Both the position numbers and the translations under genes were made by a program. This document shows, piece after piece, positions 11,823 through 23,402 of a stretch of 64,000 nucleotides of DNA. The first letter of the stretch is position 1. Every line of letters starts with the position of its first letter. The DNA is from Desarmillaria ectypa (taxonomy: Eukaryota; Basidiomycota; Agaricomycetes; Agaricales; Physalacriaceae). Location: positions 248,001-312,000 of the forward strand of contig JAUDYN010000004.1 in NCBI GenBank assembly GCA_030407005.1, given 5' to 3'. Under the pieces are notes generated by a model. It did no database searches. It saw only the letters and a program-made list of their open reading frames with translations, and was not told where the DNA came from.

Positions 11823-12296
11823 TGTTATGGATATTGGGTTTTCGCCAGATTGTACATGAGTCAACACATGCCTGCTCTCAGCCTTCTCGGCCTTGACCTC
11901 GGATTATTGGTACTAGAATACCACGGAACCTTGTAGAACAATAATAACTCAATATAGTATATAAACACTATCCACACCATTGTATTAGAGATCTCGAAGC
12001 CAATCAACTCATCGTCAACTCCACTCCATTGTGTGAACTAAGCATCTGATCGGTTACACCTAGTGCTTGCCAATCTCCTTACTTCCTGACTACGCCTAGC
12101 GCTTGTCAGAAACCTCCTCAGTTATGCCTAGTGCTTACTGACACCCTCGTTAACTACGCCTAGCACTTGTTAGCACCCTTATGGATCCCTCTTGGTTGTT
12201 GGAACTCGGCTTTCGGACATCCTCGCTTATGACTCGGGTTTTACTTCGAGTACCCATTCAACTCGTGTATTAGCCCAAATACCCATATTCTTAACA
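11823..12296 (+). mobile_element. Solo LTR, long family (copy C)
   Basis: This is a 474-bp element with terminal inverted pentamers TGTTA...TAACA, flanked by a perfect 5-bp target-site duplication TCGAG (11818-11822 and 12297-12301). A related copy lies in the opposite direction at 49976-50625. The two share a 31-bp identical stretch (12027-12057 versus 50357-50387) and similar ends. A TATA-like stretch tatagtatataaac at about 11955 gives the likely transcription direction. A degenerate tandem array lies at 12054-12180. No gag, pol or integrase frame adjoins it, so it is the product of LTR-LTR recombination. The TG...CA ends and 5-bp duplication fit Ty1/copia or Ty3/gypsy elements; which one cannot be told from an LTR alone. 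Confidence 0.88.
12054..12180 (+). repeat. Degenerate tandem repeat inside LTR copy C
   Basis: About four units of 31-36 bp, each beginning with a version of tacgcctagcgcttg (units at about 12055, 12091, 12124 and 12155). The core contains the palindrome agcgct. Confidence 0.8.
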
Positions 12297-12301
12297 TCGA
12301 G

Positions 12302-13087
12302 CCATAAAGTATGGCTCCTGATTGGCAAGATGGTGGAAGGTGACTAAGGTGACAATGGAAACGGGGAGAGTAGGGTCCAGGTGTCAGTCGGGCTGGCCCG
12401 GTCCCCATTTGTAGGCTGGAACCGTAGACGCAGATCTGAGGGGATTTGATAAATCATATCAAGTTCCAACTCAGCAGGGTAACGGGGGATGATTAACGGA
12501 ATTGAGGCGCATATAGTCATTGTGTACTCTGTAAATAACAGTGTTGGATTAGCAAGCAGGAGCTCCATCGTATCCCGCCGGCTGAGCTTGATACCCCTTT
12601 ATGTCGGGATGGACATTATATATTGAATATGGACCGTCGAGCACCCTCACCGCGTTTCCGCTTATCCCTACGCTGTGTGAGGGTGAGTATTTACCTAGCT
12701 ACTTCGTATAACTTACTGATTGATACCTATAGTCTACAAGATAGCTAACAGTGTATACTATTAGGTCCTACAAACGAACGCGCGTAACTTTTTTAGAAAC
12801 AGTCCTTCTCTCAGCAATTCTTGGCTCCATTCATGTGCTTCTCCTTCACAGATCGGCCTGGCAGCGCCGAAAAGGCGAGCTCTGGTGATAGCGATCGTGA
12901 GCCTTCGGTAAATTGGAAGGAGTAGAAGCTGTCGCTGCTGGTTTTTAAACAACGTTGAGGAGTCCTTGTGGTCGTTGAAGGTAGCGCTACTCAGACAGGG
13001 AAGACAAAGCAGGCGCGATGTTCATCAACGACAATTCCATTACTATGACATACAGTACAGTCTATAAGATATCTAAAAGTTTATTTC
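12302..13087. other. Intergenic, nothing recognised
   Basis: Spacer downstream of the LTR and of the convergent MFS gene. Open frames at 12344-12568 and 12761-12952 (both -) show no domain. Confidence 0.4.
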
Positions 13088-15170
13088 TTAATCTTCTTCA
13101 TCGTCATCCCAATCTAACGATTCGTACGTATGCTTTTGACGGTCCCTCCAGCATGCATACACACTTAAGCCTAACGCCAAGAAGCAGCCAGCAATAGTCA
13201 GGTAAAGTGTATCCACATAACACGCCCTCCCTTCCAAGCACTGCCGTTCTCCTCTCATCACCGTGGCCTCGGACTGTGTATCTTTTGGCTCATGCGCATC
13301 CAGATTATTACCAAACGCCAGCGAAAAGAGGTTACCACCCGCCATAGGCGCTAATGATATGTATCCCCAGTTCTCTGAGAAGTGAGCTGTCATGCGACCT
13401 TAGCCGTTGACAGTGATGGAAAATCGGTAAAATCACTTACGCATACCAAACCACTCTATACAGAGAGTAGGGTAAATCCCGAAAATAGACCCATACGCAA
13501 GGCCGAGTAACGTGCTGGCCTGCCACAAGTGATGTACGTCGTCAATTTGAGACGCTAGGATCTGTGAAAGCAGAACAAGAAGAGACACCAACACCAGGAT
13601 GTAACACCTAGGCATTTCATAGTGATGTTTCGCAAAATCAGAAATGAGTCCTACGCATGGCGGTCAGTTGTAATTCGGGAGGACCACATGGTGCTAACCT
13701 ATAACGATGCGTCCCAGACAGTTCATGACGCTGATGGCGGAAACCTGGGCGGCTTGCCATGGAATTGCGTCATTTTCGTCATATGCCGGGTTATTGTGAG
13801 CGAAAAGTGCTTGAGACATCGAACCGACGTTGTTGATGTCTAGAAAAGTAAGCCACTCAGTTTCAATTCGCTCTGAAGCGAAATAATCACATACACATAA
13901 GTCCAGTTCCGCTCACTGTGTAAAAGGATTAGACGAATATCGATAAAATGAGAGAGGTGCGTACGGAGTGAGAGAATTGAACACATGAGCCAAAACTCCA
14001 GGGTGCACCATAGTTCCCGGCCATAGATGTTGGGAGGCTTTTCGTGCAGGAGACTACGTCCTGCAAGGCTGAAACTTCTACCGCCACTCCTCGAGCGGTG
14101 TCTGGGAGTATTGATCTGAGACGGAGACATGCTCCTGGACGGGCTAAGCTCCAAAGCATTGGCTGCTCCAGGAATATAATCCTCTGCAGGTGTAGTCGGG
14201 CTGGCATGATGAAAAATGACAGTGCTCTCGTCCTCTCTGTCCAATAAGCGTGTTCTGCTGCAGTTCTCGTGGTAAGGGGCAGCCTCCGCGTCCCCTTCGG
14301 GAACATGTTGCTGTTCGGATGCGGACAATGGGATAGGCCGGACGAAAAAGTATCCCACCACCTCAGGCAGAGCAGTTCCCAGGGATAAAACCAACAGGAA
14401 AGAAGATGTATCACCTGGGAAGGCAAAGTGGGCAATTGAAGAAAACAGGAATGCAGACAATCCGAAGCCCGATAAAACTATTCCCGTCGTGGATGCACGC
14501 TGTCGAAATAAAGAAAAGTGAGGGTGTAACATCAAGGAATCCCGGTTGGCACGTACAAGTCTTTCTGGGAAGGTTTTTGCTGTGGAATTGACAGCCCCAG
14601 ATAAGGCCGAGTTCCCACCCGCGCCTGTCATGAAGCCGAGTAGCGCGAGCATGCAGAGTGTGAATGTGGTGATGGTGGACTGGCCAGCTTTTAATCCGGC
14701 GTCATAGACGTGTCGAATGCCAGAATATCCCAGTAGGAGTAGTGTGAAGGACGCGACCATCAGTATACGTGGACCCCGAGTGTCGACTATCTTTCCCCAC
14801 ACGGGACCAGTACTGTAGACACCGACTGAGGGACGAATAAGCCTAGAAATGCAGGGGGGGAAGAAAAAATACCATTTCCTCCGAGCGCAATAAGGTTGAG
14901 TTCGGTATGGCTGAGATTTAGTCTGTGTCCCAGCTGCGGGGCGTACGCTACAATCCGAGACATAAGGATATTTCACCAGCTATTTGAAGAAATTTACCCG
15001 AGTAAACCTGGGATTAATAGAGACTGTCAGCGTGCTATGTAGCGATATGAAAAGACACGTACATAGTTCGTTCCCGCTCCCAGGGCAACGAGCAATGAGG
15101 CCAACAACGTCGTAATGCGGGGTAGGCCGAAGGGACCTGGGATTGGAGTGGAATTTTGTGTAGTAGACAT
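13088..15170 (-). CDS. MFS transporter, nodulin-like / MCH1 type
   Basis: Major-facilitator membrane transporter related to fungal MCH1 and nodulin-like proteins; the substrate is unknown and no true monocarboxylate transport is implied. It starts at ATG 15170 (MSTTQNSTPIPGPFG), and the first helix is ITTLLASLLVALGAGTNY. The next exon gives APQLGHRLNLSHTELNLIAL, spliced to VGVYSTGPVWGKIVDTRGP, the conserved loop 2-3 motif of this family. More helices follow around 14600-14750 and 14350-14430. A long serine-rich cytosolic loop (about 14050-14330) separates the two halves. The second half contains INNVGSMSQALFAHNNPAY (about 13780-13840), AYGSIFGIYPTLCIEWFGM (about 13440-13500) and a last helix, with an acidic tail ending DDDEED at 13088. 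Exons join in frame and the gene seems intact. Confidence 0.87.
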
Positions 15171-16364
15171 TGTAGCTTGGATATTGGGGAAGTGCTGCAC
15201 GATAAACGGAGAGAAACACAGCGATAGATTACGGGACCATGGGGAGATAAAGCAAGGAGGGATTTTTGTTCCCCGCCGGCCCGAATACCCATACGGCAAA
15301 TATCCGGCTGGCGTTTAACGTCCGAAGGTCGTGTTCCTTTCCAAGATAATTGCGAGATAGGTGTTTTCGTTTTGGATCCAGCATTTGATTAAACATCATC
15401 AGTGCAATATCTACTGAGAAGCAGTCACGATGGAGGTACCAGTCCTCAGGCTCCCTCCTTCCCAAGAGAGTGTGGCATCAGCACACTGGCCAACGGAATG
15501 AAGTGACGTACAGCAAAGATTATGTGTAATATATACACAGCCCAGCCAAAGGAGGAAGTCAGTATTATTTGAAACTTACGGGAGGTGAAACGGATCAAGT
15601 CCGACCACTGGAGGAGGTACAGACACCGTCACCAGATAGAAGAAGTATGACTATTCATTTAAATCCGTCGCTGGCGCAAAACATGGGGAACTTGTCAGAG
15701 GGGTAAGGGGCTCTGCATGTCGCTGCGAGGTGTCTAGCCTGGGCCTGGAAATTTCTGGCGGGGATGTAAGCCATGCAGCACACTGACCTATGCTTGGTTC
15801 AAAGTACCACAACGATTCTTCTTATTATCCAAGAAGACAAAATACAAATCAGTAACAAGGGTCCCGAAGCGCAGGTCATTGCTGGAGCTGCTTTCCAACA
15901 TAATAACAGGACTAGCGATCGCAATGGCTTAGATCGGCTTGGTTCCATGACAATTCCTGCCATAGCTATCATCGGCACTCGTCTTTTTTTCTACAAAATT
16001 CCCCTCATTCACCTGCTGAGCAATGCTGCTTCCGTGGCTTAGTACCCTATCTCAGAAACAAAAGTGGTCAAGTGTGTAGTTGCGCTGAAGTCCCTGAGTT
16101 TAGGTGAAAGGTTTCGCAATATTATGAGGCTCTCAGGATAATGTCGAAGGGATGCTGGGGGAAGTTTATTGTCTAATTTCACAATTCCAAGAAACGTATT
16201 TTATAAGCAGCTCGAACATGCAGACAAATACGTGATGATAATAACCCAGACTACTGTAGCAGAATAAAGTGACTTGGGCCGCCAATACTCACGATGAAAT
16301 TTAGATAGTGATGGTCAAGGCCAGCCCGCCAGCTCGGGTAGACCATCACCGGCAAACCCTGCGC
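15171..16364. other. Intergenic, nothing recognised
   Basis: Promoter side of the MFS gene and 3' side of the pectate lyase. An ATG-started frame of 89 codons at 15773-16042 (+) has no recognisable domain or supporting splice structure. Confidence 0.4.
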
Positions 16365-17733
16365 TTAGAAGGACAATGTCTGGCCGGCCTCAGACTGGAC
16401 AGACGACGCAACGCTGCTACCGTCGACCAGGTCGTAGTCGTAGCCAAGGCCTGAAGCGGTGATAGTTCCAGTTTCAGCAGTGTTCTTAGAGTCGCCGAAG
16501 TCCTGAAGGGGATGGAATCAATGTCAAGTCATTATGACGGAATAGAGATACACACATTTCCAGAAGCGACGGCGTAGCCTCCATCAGTAGAATACAGGGC
16601 ATTGTCAGAGCCTATAAACAAGATAAGAAGCCGATTTATGATTGAAAAACAAAATTACTCACCGACAAAGACATTGTTCTCCACCAGGAGCTCCGCACCG
16701 TCACGAGTGTTGATGCCGTCGTTCATGTTGCTGTAGTAGTTGTTAAAGATGTGGCCCTTACCTGATCGAATGCATTATAAAACTGGGGGGGAAATCAAGA
16801 TGAAAATATACCGAAGCGGAATGAGGGACCACGGGAGTTCAGGTTCTCGAAGAAGTTACCGTAGTAGGTCACTCGGAGGGCAGCGTCTTCGTCTCCGTTG
16901 TTGTCTGAGTGGCCGACGAGGGAGGCCTTCCAGTGGTCATGGAGGTGGTTGTTGCTGACCGTGACGCCATTGCATCCGTGGGTGATGTCCAAGAGACCAT
17001 CGTAGCTATGCGCCAATTAGCTGGACAGTAACTGGGAATGAAAGAATTGCTTACTAGTCCTTGTCGTGGTCCTGGTCGCTGGAGAGATCATTGTGGTCGA
17101 TCCACACTTTGGAAGCAGCCTGGACACCGATAGCGTCACCAGCGTCAGCCAAAACCTTCTCGATTTTGATGTTGCGGATGATAACGTTCGAAACGTCCTT
17201 GACGCGAAGGCCAACACCGCTAAGTTCTAGAGAAGACATTTAATGTCGTGCATCATTGAGATAGAATGGATAAACATACTGGCGCCGTCTGCTCCGAGGA
17301 TGGACGTGTTCGAACCGACATCGACGGCCTCGTTGCCTGTTATGGTACCTGCGGCGTGCCTTTCAGCCATGGGTGTGTTATATACATCGACGAACGCACC
17401 ATTGATGATGACAACCTTGGAATCGTTACCGTTCACAGCAGAAATGAGATCGCTGAGGGTAGACACCGTGACAGCAGTAGCGCTTCCACCACCGGTGGTG
17501 CTGAAAAGGACGCGTCAGAATGATATAGTGCAATGATTAAATACGACAAGAACGTACCCGCCATTCAAGGTGCAGTATCCAACAGAGCAAGCCTCAGAGG
17601 TGCTGGCACGCTTAGCGAGCTTGGGGGCAGCCTACAGGGCAGTAGTCAGTTTTTCAACCCCTAACATATGATAACCACGTACAAGAGCGACCTGGACAGA
17701 GAAAAGAGCAACAGCAGAGTATAACCACTTCAT
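16365..17733 (-). CDS. Secreted pectate lyase, PL1
   Basis: Extracellular polysaccharide lyase that cleaves de-esterified pectate by beta-elimination, with Ca2+. It starts at ATG 17733 with a clear signal peptide (MKWLYSAVALFSVQVALA) and a short APKLAKRAS segment that may be a Kex2-type propeptide. Parallel beta-helix motifs follow across about six small introns: GVGLRVKDVSNVIIRNIKIE (about 17150-17215), VWIDHNDLSSDQDHDKDYYD (calcium-binding aspartates, about 17060-17110), GLLDITHGCNGVTVSNNHLH, WKASLVGHSD, and RVTYYGNFFENLNSRGPSFR (about 16840-16900) with the RGP catalytic arginine region. The stop is at 16365. The length, about 320 residues, is typical of PL1 enzymes. The gene appears intact. 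It indicates ability to attack plant middle lamella or pectin-rich litter. Confidence 0.93.
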
Positions 17734-17849
17734 TATAAATGTTTTCAAAAATGACTGTTGCTGGGAAGTGACAGGAAGGTGAAGAGAATATGCAAAAGAA
17801 TGCTAGGTGAATGAGGGAAAGGGTGTTGGAGCCATAAAGCTAGTGGAAC

Positions 17850-17862
17850 TGCTCTTTTATAC
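17850..17862 (-). promoter_or_regulatory. TATA-like box of the pectate lyase gene
   Basis: The minus strand reads gcgtataaaagagc about 120 bp before the ATG at 17733. It is a good TATA match, but the leader would be long. Confidence 0.4.
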
Positions 17863-18507
17863 GCTGAGCGGAGGCTTGCAGTAACACATCAGCGTTGCCA
17901 AGTAGAGTCCCGCAAGCCTAGGTCGCCGCGTACTAGGCCAGGGGCCAAGGACGAATTCAACGTGAACACTTCGAAGAGAAATGTACTTAGTGATGGAACT
18001 AGATTTTCCACTTAATTTATCCGGAGGGACCCTACCGGAGAAATTACCCCGATGACATAGACCCAAAAGCTTGTTTCCTGTTTTTGACAAATTCGGGACC
18101 GTCCTGAATGAGAGTACACCGGATATTGGGAGTGGCCTACATTGTAGCAGCTGAGAAAGAGCAACAAGCTCTAATAAGATTAGCTTCAACGACTCGGAAT
18201 TGAAGAACGAACTACCAGATATTGATGACTGGTGCTACCAAAAGTGCTACTGCCGGGCGTCATCATCATCAAGCGAGCCGCCGAGCATGCTTACCATCCT
18301 TCCCGCTGTATCAGGCCTTGGCAAATGCTTGGAAGATATTTAAGGAGTATATGTGTCGACCAAACATATCTCATCGCAGCAAGTTTTTCCGAGAAATTCC
18401 GGGGGGGAGCAGAAAAGACTGCCCAATAAAGGAAATGAACGCTTCCGCCGATCGAACAGACAAGCAAGCAACAACAGAAATTTTCTGCTTTCGGACTTCA
18501 TCTCAAA
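17863..18507. other. Divergent promoter region
   Basis: Spacer between the pectate lyase (-) and Tsr2 (+) genes. No coding content recognised; frames here lack domains. Confidence 0.4.
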
Positions 18508-19068
18508 ATGAACGCGACAAAGGCCCCCTCTCCGACGTCTGTCTTGTTTGCTCGCGGAGTAATCGCGCGTCTCTTAATATGGCCAATATTACGTCTGGCC
18601 ATCCAGGAAAATTGGGGTGGTCCCAATGGTCCCGAAAAACGGACTTGGCTAGCGTCTGTCATCGTTGATGCGTTCGAAGAACAATCCACACCTCCCGACG
18701 ACCAATACATAGAGGAAATTCTACTTCAGGTCATGGCAGACGAGTTCGAAACACAAATAGAAGACGGAAGTGCCGAGCCGGTTGCTGTAGATGTCGTGCA
18801 GCTGTGGGAACAATGTCACACCGGCCAGGATGCATTGGTGCGGAAATTTGAGGACGCCGCGGATAAATTGAAGGGGAAGAAAATGGATGTTCCGCAGACT
18901 TCTGGGAACGATGAGGAGTGGGAGGATGATGATGGCAGCGACGAATCAGGCGAAGAAGAGGAAATGGATGATGAACCCGTGCCACAATTGCTTAATCATC
19001 GACAGAAGGAGGAACCTGAGATTGATGAAGATGGATTCACACTTGTAAAAGGGAAAGGGCGAAGGTAG
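18508..19068 (+). CDS. TSR2: Pre-rRNA-processing protein Tsr2
   Basis: Small acidic factor needed for 20S pre-rRNA processing and 40S subunit assembly; in yeast Tsr2 chaperones Rps26 into pre-ribosomes in the nucleus. The gene is a single exon of 186 codons starting at ATG 18508. The WGG signature is in RLAIQENWGGPNGPEKRTWL (residues about 29-48), followed by helices with ILLQVMADEFETQIEDGS. The C-terminal third is a long acidic tract (EEWEDDDGSDESGEEEEMDD) ending with DEDGFTLVKGKGRR, the usual Tsr2 tail. Length and layout match the family. It is intronless, in contrast to its neighbours. Confidence 0.93.
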   Translation: MNATKAPSPTSVLFARGVIARLLIWPILRLAIQENWGGPNGPEKRTWLASVIVDAFEEQSTPPDDQYIEEILLQVMADEFETQIEDGSAEPVAVDVVQLWEQCHTGQDALVRKFEDAADKLKGKKMDVPQTSGNDEEWEDDDGSDESGEEEEMDDEPVPQLLNHRQKEEPEIDEDGFTLVKGKGRR

Positions 19069-19660
19069 CCATAATTTTGGCGAGTATTTCTCTCCTCTTT
19101 GGAACACAGATGGGTTAACCTTACCCTAGGCCGCAATATTTTCGGGTATCTAGGGGAATATTGACATTGAGAGTTTTGGGGTTGTAACCAATGTTGCAGT
19201 TTTACTTGGCCAAGATTTTTAGAGAGGCGAAAATGGTTCGCGTGCTTTATTCGCGCCGCCATGGTCTTTTGTTTGCTATTGCCCTTGGAGGAATCATCTA
19301 TATGTCAAAAAGGCGCTTATCTCTGGTTGGTTATAGAATCAACCACACTCGACAGCGTACTCTTGTCGCGACTTGCGAATGAAAGATGGTTTTGGTGATA
19401 TGTGAATAGGCCTCATCTCGTTGCGCGTCCAATCAAAGGATATAAGTGGGGCATACCGACGCACTTTTCTCGGCTCGCTCTCCTCTGGAATTGTTGCTGT
19501 GTCCCCCCGACTTTCTTGATAAAGTTGCCCAGCAATGTTTTTGTCAGCAGAACGGAGAATTAGCTTGCCAAGACGTAGCTGCGCTCCTGCTACGGTCTCT
19601 CGGGTTTATGGAGGAATTCTGGCGTATTCAGCTGGTATTGGCGCTATGTAATTATTTGGT
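19069..19660. other. Convergent spacer
   Basis: Region between the 3' ends of Tsr2 and the ABC transporter. No gene recognised. Confidence 0.4.
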
Positions 19661-22344
19661 TCAGGTATCTACAAAAGCGCATGCCTGGATATCATACAGC
19701 TTTGCATATTCCCCATCTAATTCCATCAGGTTTGCGTGAGTGCCAGCCTCGGCGATGGTGCCGTCTTTCATACATCTACAAATGCCAGCCTTGTCAGATG
19801 TTCAGTCGCTACATAACGAGAGGCTCACACAATGAGATCCGCGTGCTTCGTTAAATGCCCGAACCGGTGTGTAACAAAGATTATCGTCTTCCCCTCTCGA
19901 ACTCGTAAGAGATTATCGAAAAGCAATGCCTCGCCCTCGGGATCCAGGGCAGAGCTGGGTTCGTCGACCGCGACAAACTTCACAGTTCCTGACTCGAAAC
20001 GCATGAAAGTCCGGGAGCTATTTGAGTAGTGAAAAAAAAATTGCAAATCAACGAAACGGCTGTCGGACGAAACGACAAGAGCCTACGCGACAACTCGCTG
20101 TTTCTCGCCTCCAGAAAGTTCGATCGGTTTTTGCAGCTGTCTCAGAAGGTCGTGTAAAGGATGATCCTCCTCGTCGGGAAGATTACGACCTTGCGCCTCG
20201 TGTCTAGAGGCTAACACCGTGTCCTTTCCTTTTTCCAGTTTATCGAGAAGATCCTTCGCACCTCCGAGTTCCGCCGCACGGTCAATCATGGAGTCATTTG
20301 ATACATGCCGCGCACATCCAAGCCCGATATTTTCTCCGAGAGATAGCGGGAAGATGATGTGGTCCTGTGTCAGCGTCGCCATGGCCTGGCGGAAGTCAGT
20401 CATACGGTAATGCGATAAGGGCAAGCCGTCGACGAGAATGGACTCTGGAGGAGAAGTGGGGTCGTACAAGCGTGTGAGGAGCTTAAGGATGGTAGATTTT
20501 CCGCTGCCATTGCCTCCAACGATGACGACAAGTTGACCTGGTTTGATTGATAGGGAGATGTTCGAGATTGCCGGTTTGATACTTTGACTGCCCGGGTATG
20601 AGAAGGACAGGTTTCTATGTATACTTAGACCATGAGAGGGGAAACCATTAATGTAACATTACCTGATTTCGAAGGACATCCCCTTAGCATTTTCTTCATG
20701 CGACTGAGGGTATCTTGTACAGCCGTCGCGAAGTAGGTTTTTGACCTCGCCAGCCTCGTATATACTCCGCAAAGTCTGGCACTGCTCATGAAAATAGGTG
20801 ATGTCATGGATGATACTATCAATGGACCATTCCAAATTTTGCGACGTCTGTTGCATTATGGCGATAGATGACATCGAGAATCTTGTGGGATTCAAGATCG
20901 CTGCTGCTGAGAAATACACCTGTGTCAGCAATTTGAGCCTGACGCGTACTTCAAGTTCTTGGAAAGAACGCACGAGTGGGAAGTCACCCAAGATTTGGTA
21001 GAAGATGTCACGTATCGGAGATGTAGACGATCGTCTATAATATTGCATTGAGACTTCTTCATCAGAAGCACATTCGATACAGGACATAGCCTTCTCATAT
21101 TCTATGGATGCATGACATTTCATATGTACACAGAGGATGAACAGGCTCTCACCGCTGATGATGTGGTTCACTAGATCTCCACTGATAATTTCGGATCGAT
21201 ATTTTGTCAAGGACATGCTATGCAACGATTGCATACGCTGACGATATTCGTTGTCCGTATACACAACACACGCTGAAATTATCAGTCCTTATTCGGAAAC
21301 CTCCGGTATTTTAACAGAAGAGACGTACGCAACGTGTAGAAAGGTGTTGAAGAAAAGCTAAATATCAAAGGCTTGGCGATGCACATAGCAGCAAAAAGCG
21401 GTGAACCCGAAGACCGAGATGACTCGACTATGACAACCAATATACCTGCCGCACCTACCACTTCTGAGGTAAAATCCACGATCCCAGTGAAGCTTCGCCA
21501 AGCTAACTGTGCTGAAACTTTCAGTCTTGGTTCTAGGAACGAGGTCATGAGAACACACCCTTATGTCTTTGGAGAGAGAAATTACCTTGTGAGGTGGGCA
21601 CATCAGTACGAAGCCGAGCTAAATCATTATATGAGATGCCTGTCCAACACGCCACGTACAGCTTTATTCCTTGCCTTGCAACAAGTATAACTTGAAAAAA
21701 TTCTCAACCTTGGATTTCAGGCGCGGCACAATTCGTTCGCTGGAAGGCCAAGGACGCATCAGTAAGACAGAATTAATCCAAGTGGACTGAGTCTCAGGCT
21801 CACATTGCCCATCTCACCGTGGCAGCAGCAATGAGAGCCGCCACCCGAACCAGCAACGCATTTAGTATAGCATCGGTGTTCGGCTTTCCCTCGTGTAAGC
21901 TAGCTTCAATCTGAATTTTTGTGTAAGCATCGTGTTTGGTATGTACATGTATGCAAGACCTACTGTTTTCAAGAGACGACTCGAGAGATATAGAGACACA
22001 GCCGATTCCACACCCGACCAAATCGTGCTTAGGACGTACAAGACTGACAGCCATGGGTCGAGAGTATATATGTCAATAGCAAGGCGTTTAAGAAAAGGAA
22101 ACGACGAGGCGACACTGTTCCACCACTTGAAGATATTCAGAGGGTTCACAGAACTTTTTGCCAGAAGAAGCTTCCAGACTCCCAATTGTATCGTCTCCAC
22201 TTGAACTGAACTCGGCTGAGTTTTATTTGTTCTGATCATCGGTGAAAGAAGCAAAGAAGTAAACGATTCCACTGAGTCTTTGAACGCCCAGGGGTGAAAA
22301 TGTAGATTGGGGAATACTCCCAAGAAATCCCAAAATGCAGGCAT
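19661..22344 (-). CDS. ABC half-transporter (TMD-NBD)
   Basis: ATP-driven membrane exporter subunit with one transmembrane part and one nucleotide-binding part, so it would act as a dimer. I start it at ATG 22344 (MPAFWDFLGVF), because the paralogous relic at 28835 begins with a similar MP..W sequence. Exons about 22000-22344 carry WNSVASSFPFLKRLAIDIYT and helices; then GKPNTDAILNALLVRVAALI (about 21830), RIVPRLKSKVENFFKLYLLQ and ARLRTDVPTS. The cytosolic and membrane stretch about 20700-21260 includes RDIFYQILGDFPLVRSFQEL. The NBD is complete: Walker A GGNGSGKST (about 20500), Q-loop TLTQDHIIFPLSLGENIGLG, signature LSGGEKQR (about 20095), Walker B VKFVAVDEPSSALD (about 19950) and H-loop IIFVTHRFGHL. 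The stop is at 19661. There are roughly ten exons, all joining in frame. The substrate is unknown. Confidence 0.85.
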
Positions 22345-23402
22345 GTCCAAGGGAGGCTGAGATGTACCGGTAACCAAAGGATATAAGTGAGCTAGGACCG
22401 TCAGAGTCGTCGATAGTCAGACAGCTCAGAAAAGAGGACGGGTAAAGTACACGTCAGATCCGAATAGTACGGGATTGATAACCATCAGGTCTGCTATCTG
22501 GGCGGCAATCCGTTGGATGCTGTGCAGTTGGCAAATAATTAAGCAACAATGCCATTTCAGGTGCCTCCGTGATCGAATTTACAGTAGGCGCCTACAGCAG
22601 AAATAGCAACTCCGTGGCCCGTCTAGCGGGTGGGAAGATGCCGAAAGAAAATGTAAGGTAACATGTTGATGGTCGACAAACCACGGTTCGGCATTGGATG
22701 TATGTCACACATCTACGAGATGGATATTGATGACGGTGTTGGCCTTTACGCTACCATATAGGCAAATGTAGAGAGACAGGGCTATACTTGCCGACATGAG
22801 TGAGATAAGATAAAAGTTCTATTAGCTGACGGTGCGTCCATACGATAGGTGCGATTTCTACGTACCAAATCAAGTAATTTTACCCCGGAGATGAAGTAGA
22901 AAAGCTTCTCTGCTAGAACACGAACCTGCCCAACGCGCTAGCAAGTCACATCAGGCATCGCGACCTCGGCAATCAGGCGGCGGAGCATCAGGTTACTAGA
23001 ACAATGGCTTGTATTTGAAAGGCCGGTGCCATCAAAGTCTTTTTCTCCCCCTGGAGATGAATCAAGATATCGGAGACCGACATGAGTCCAGCATGTCAAA
23101 ATCGCACGGAGTCATCTTCGCTGATCGCGGGGGGAGCACCTTGAAAAGAGTCGAGAATCAAGAACAGACTACCCACGCATCCAAGGAGCGTTAGGTGCCA
23201 TCCGCTCACTCCGTAAATCCGCCTGTAGAATCGTCGTGGGGAGAAGATCTTGCTCACGGCGAAATCTGGGGTCCAGGATATTACTAACATATAATGTCAA
23301 ACAAGCACGCCACGAATACCTTGTATCCATCGTGATGGCGCTGTATGGCTCACTAATGACCGGTGGTATGAGCGGGATGTACCCAAATATGCGACCATTC
23401 CA
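22345..23402. other. Region without a recognised gene
   Basis: Upstream of the ABC gene. A minus-strand frame at 23096-23290 starts at an ATG and has one hydrophobic helix (WHLTLLGCVGSLFLILD), but no family resemblance or exon partners, so it is left uncalled. Confidence 0.35.

Noticed and set aside
13929..14435. 168-codon minus-strand frame inside the MFS gene
   Set aside because: It is a shifted frame of the same exon; the other frame gives the family motifs and splices well.
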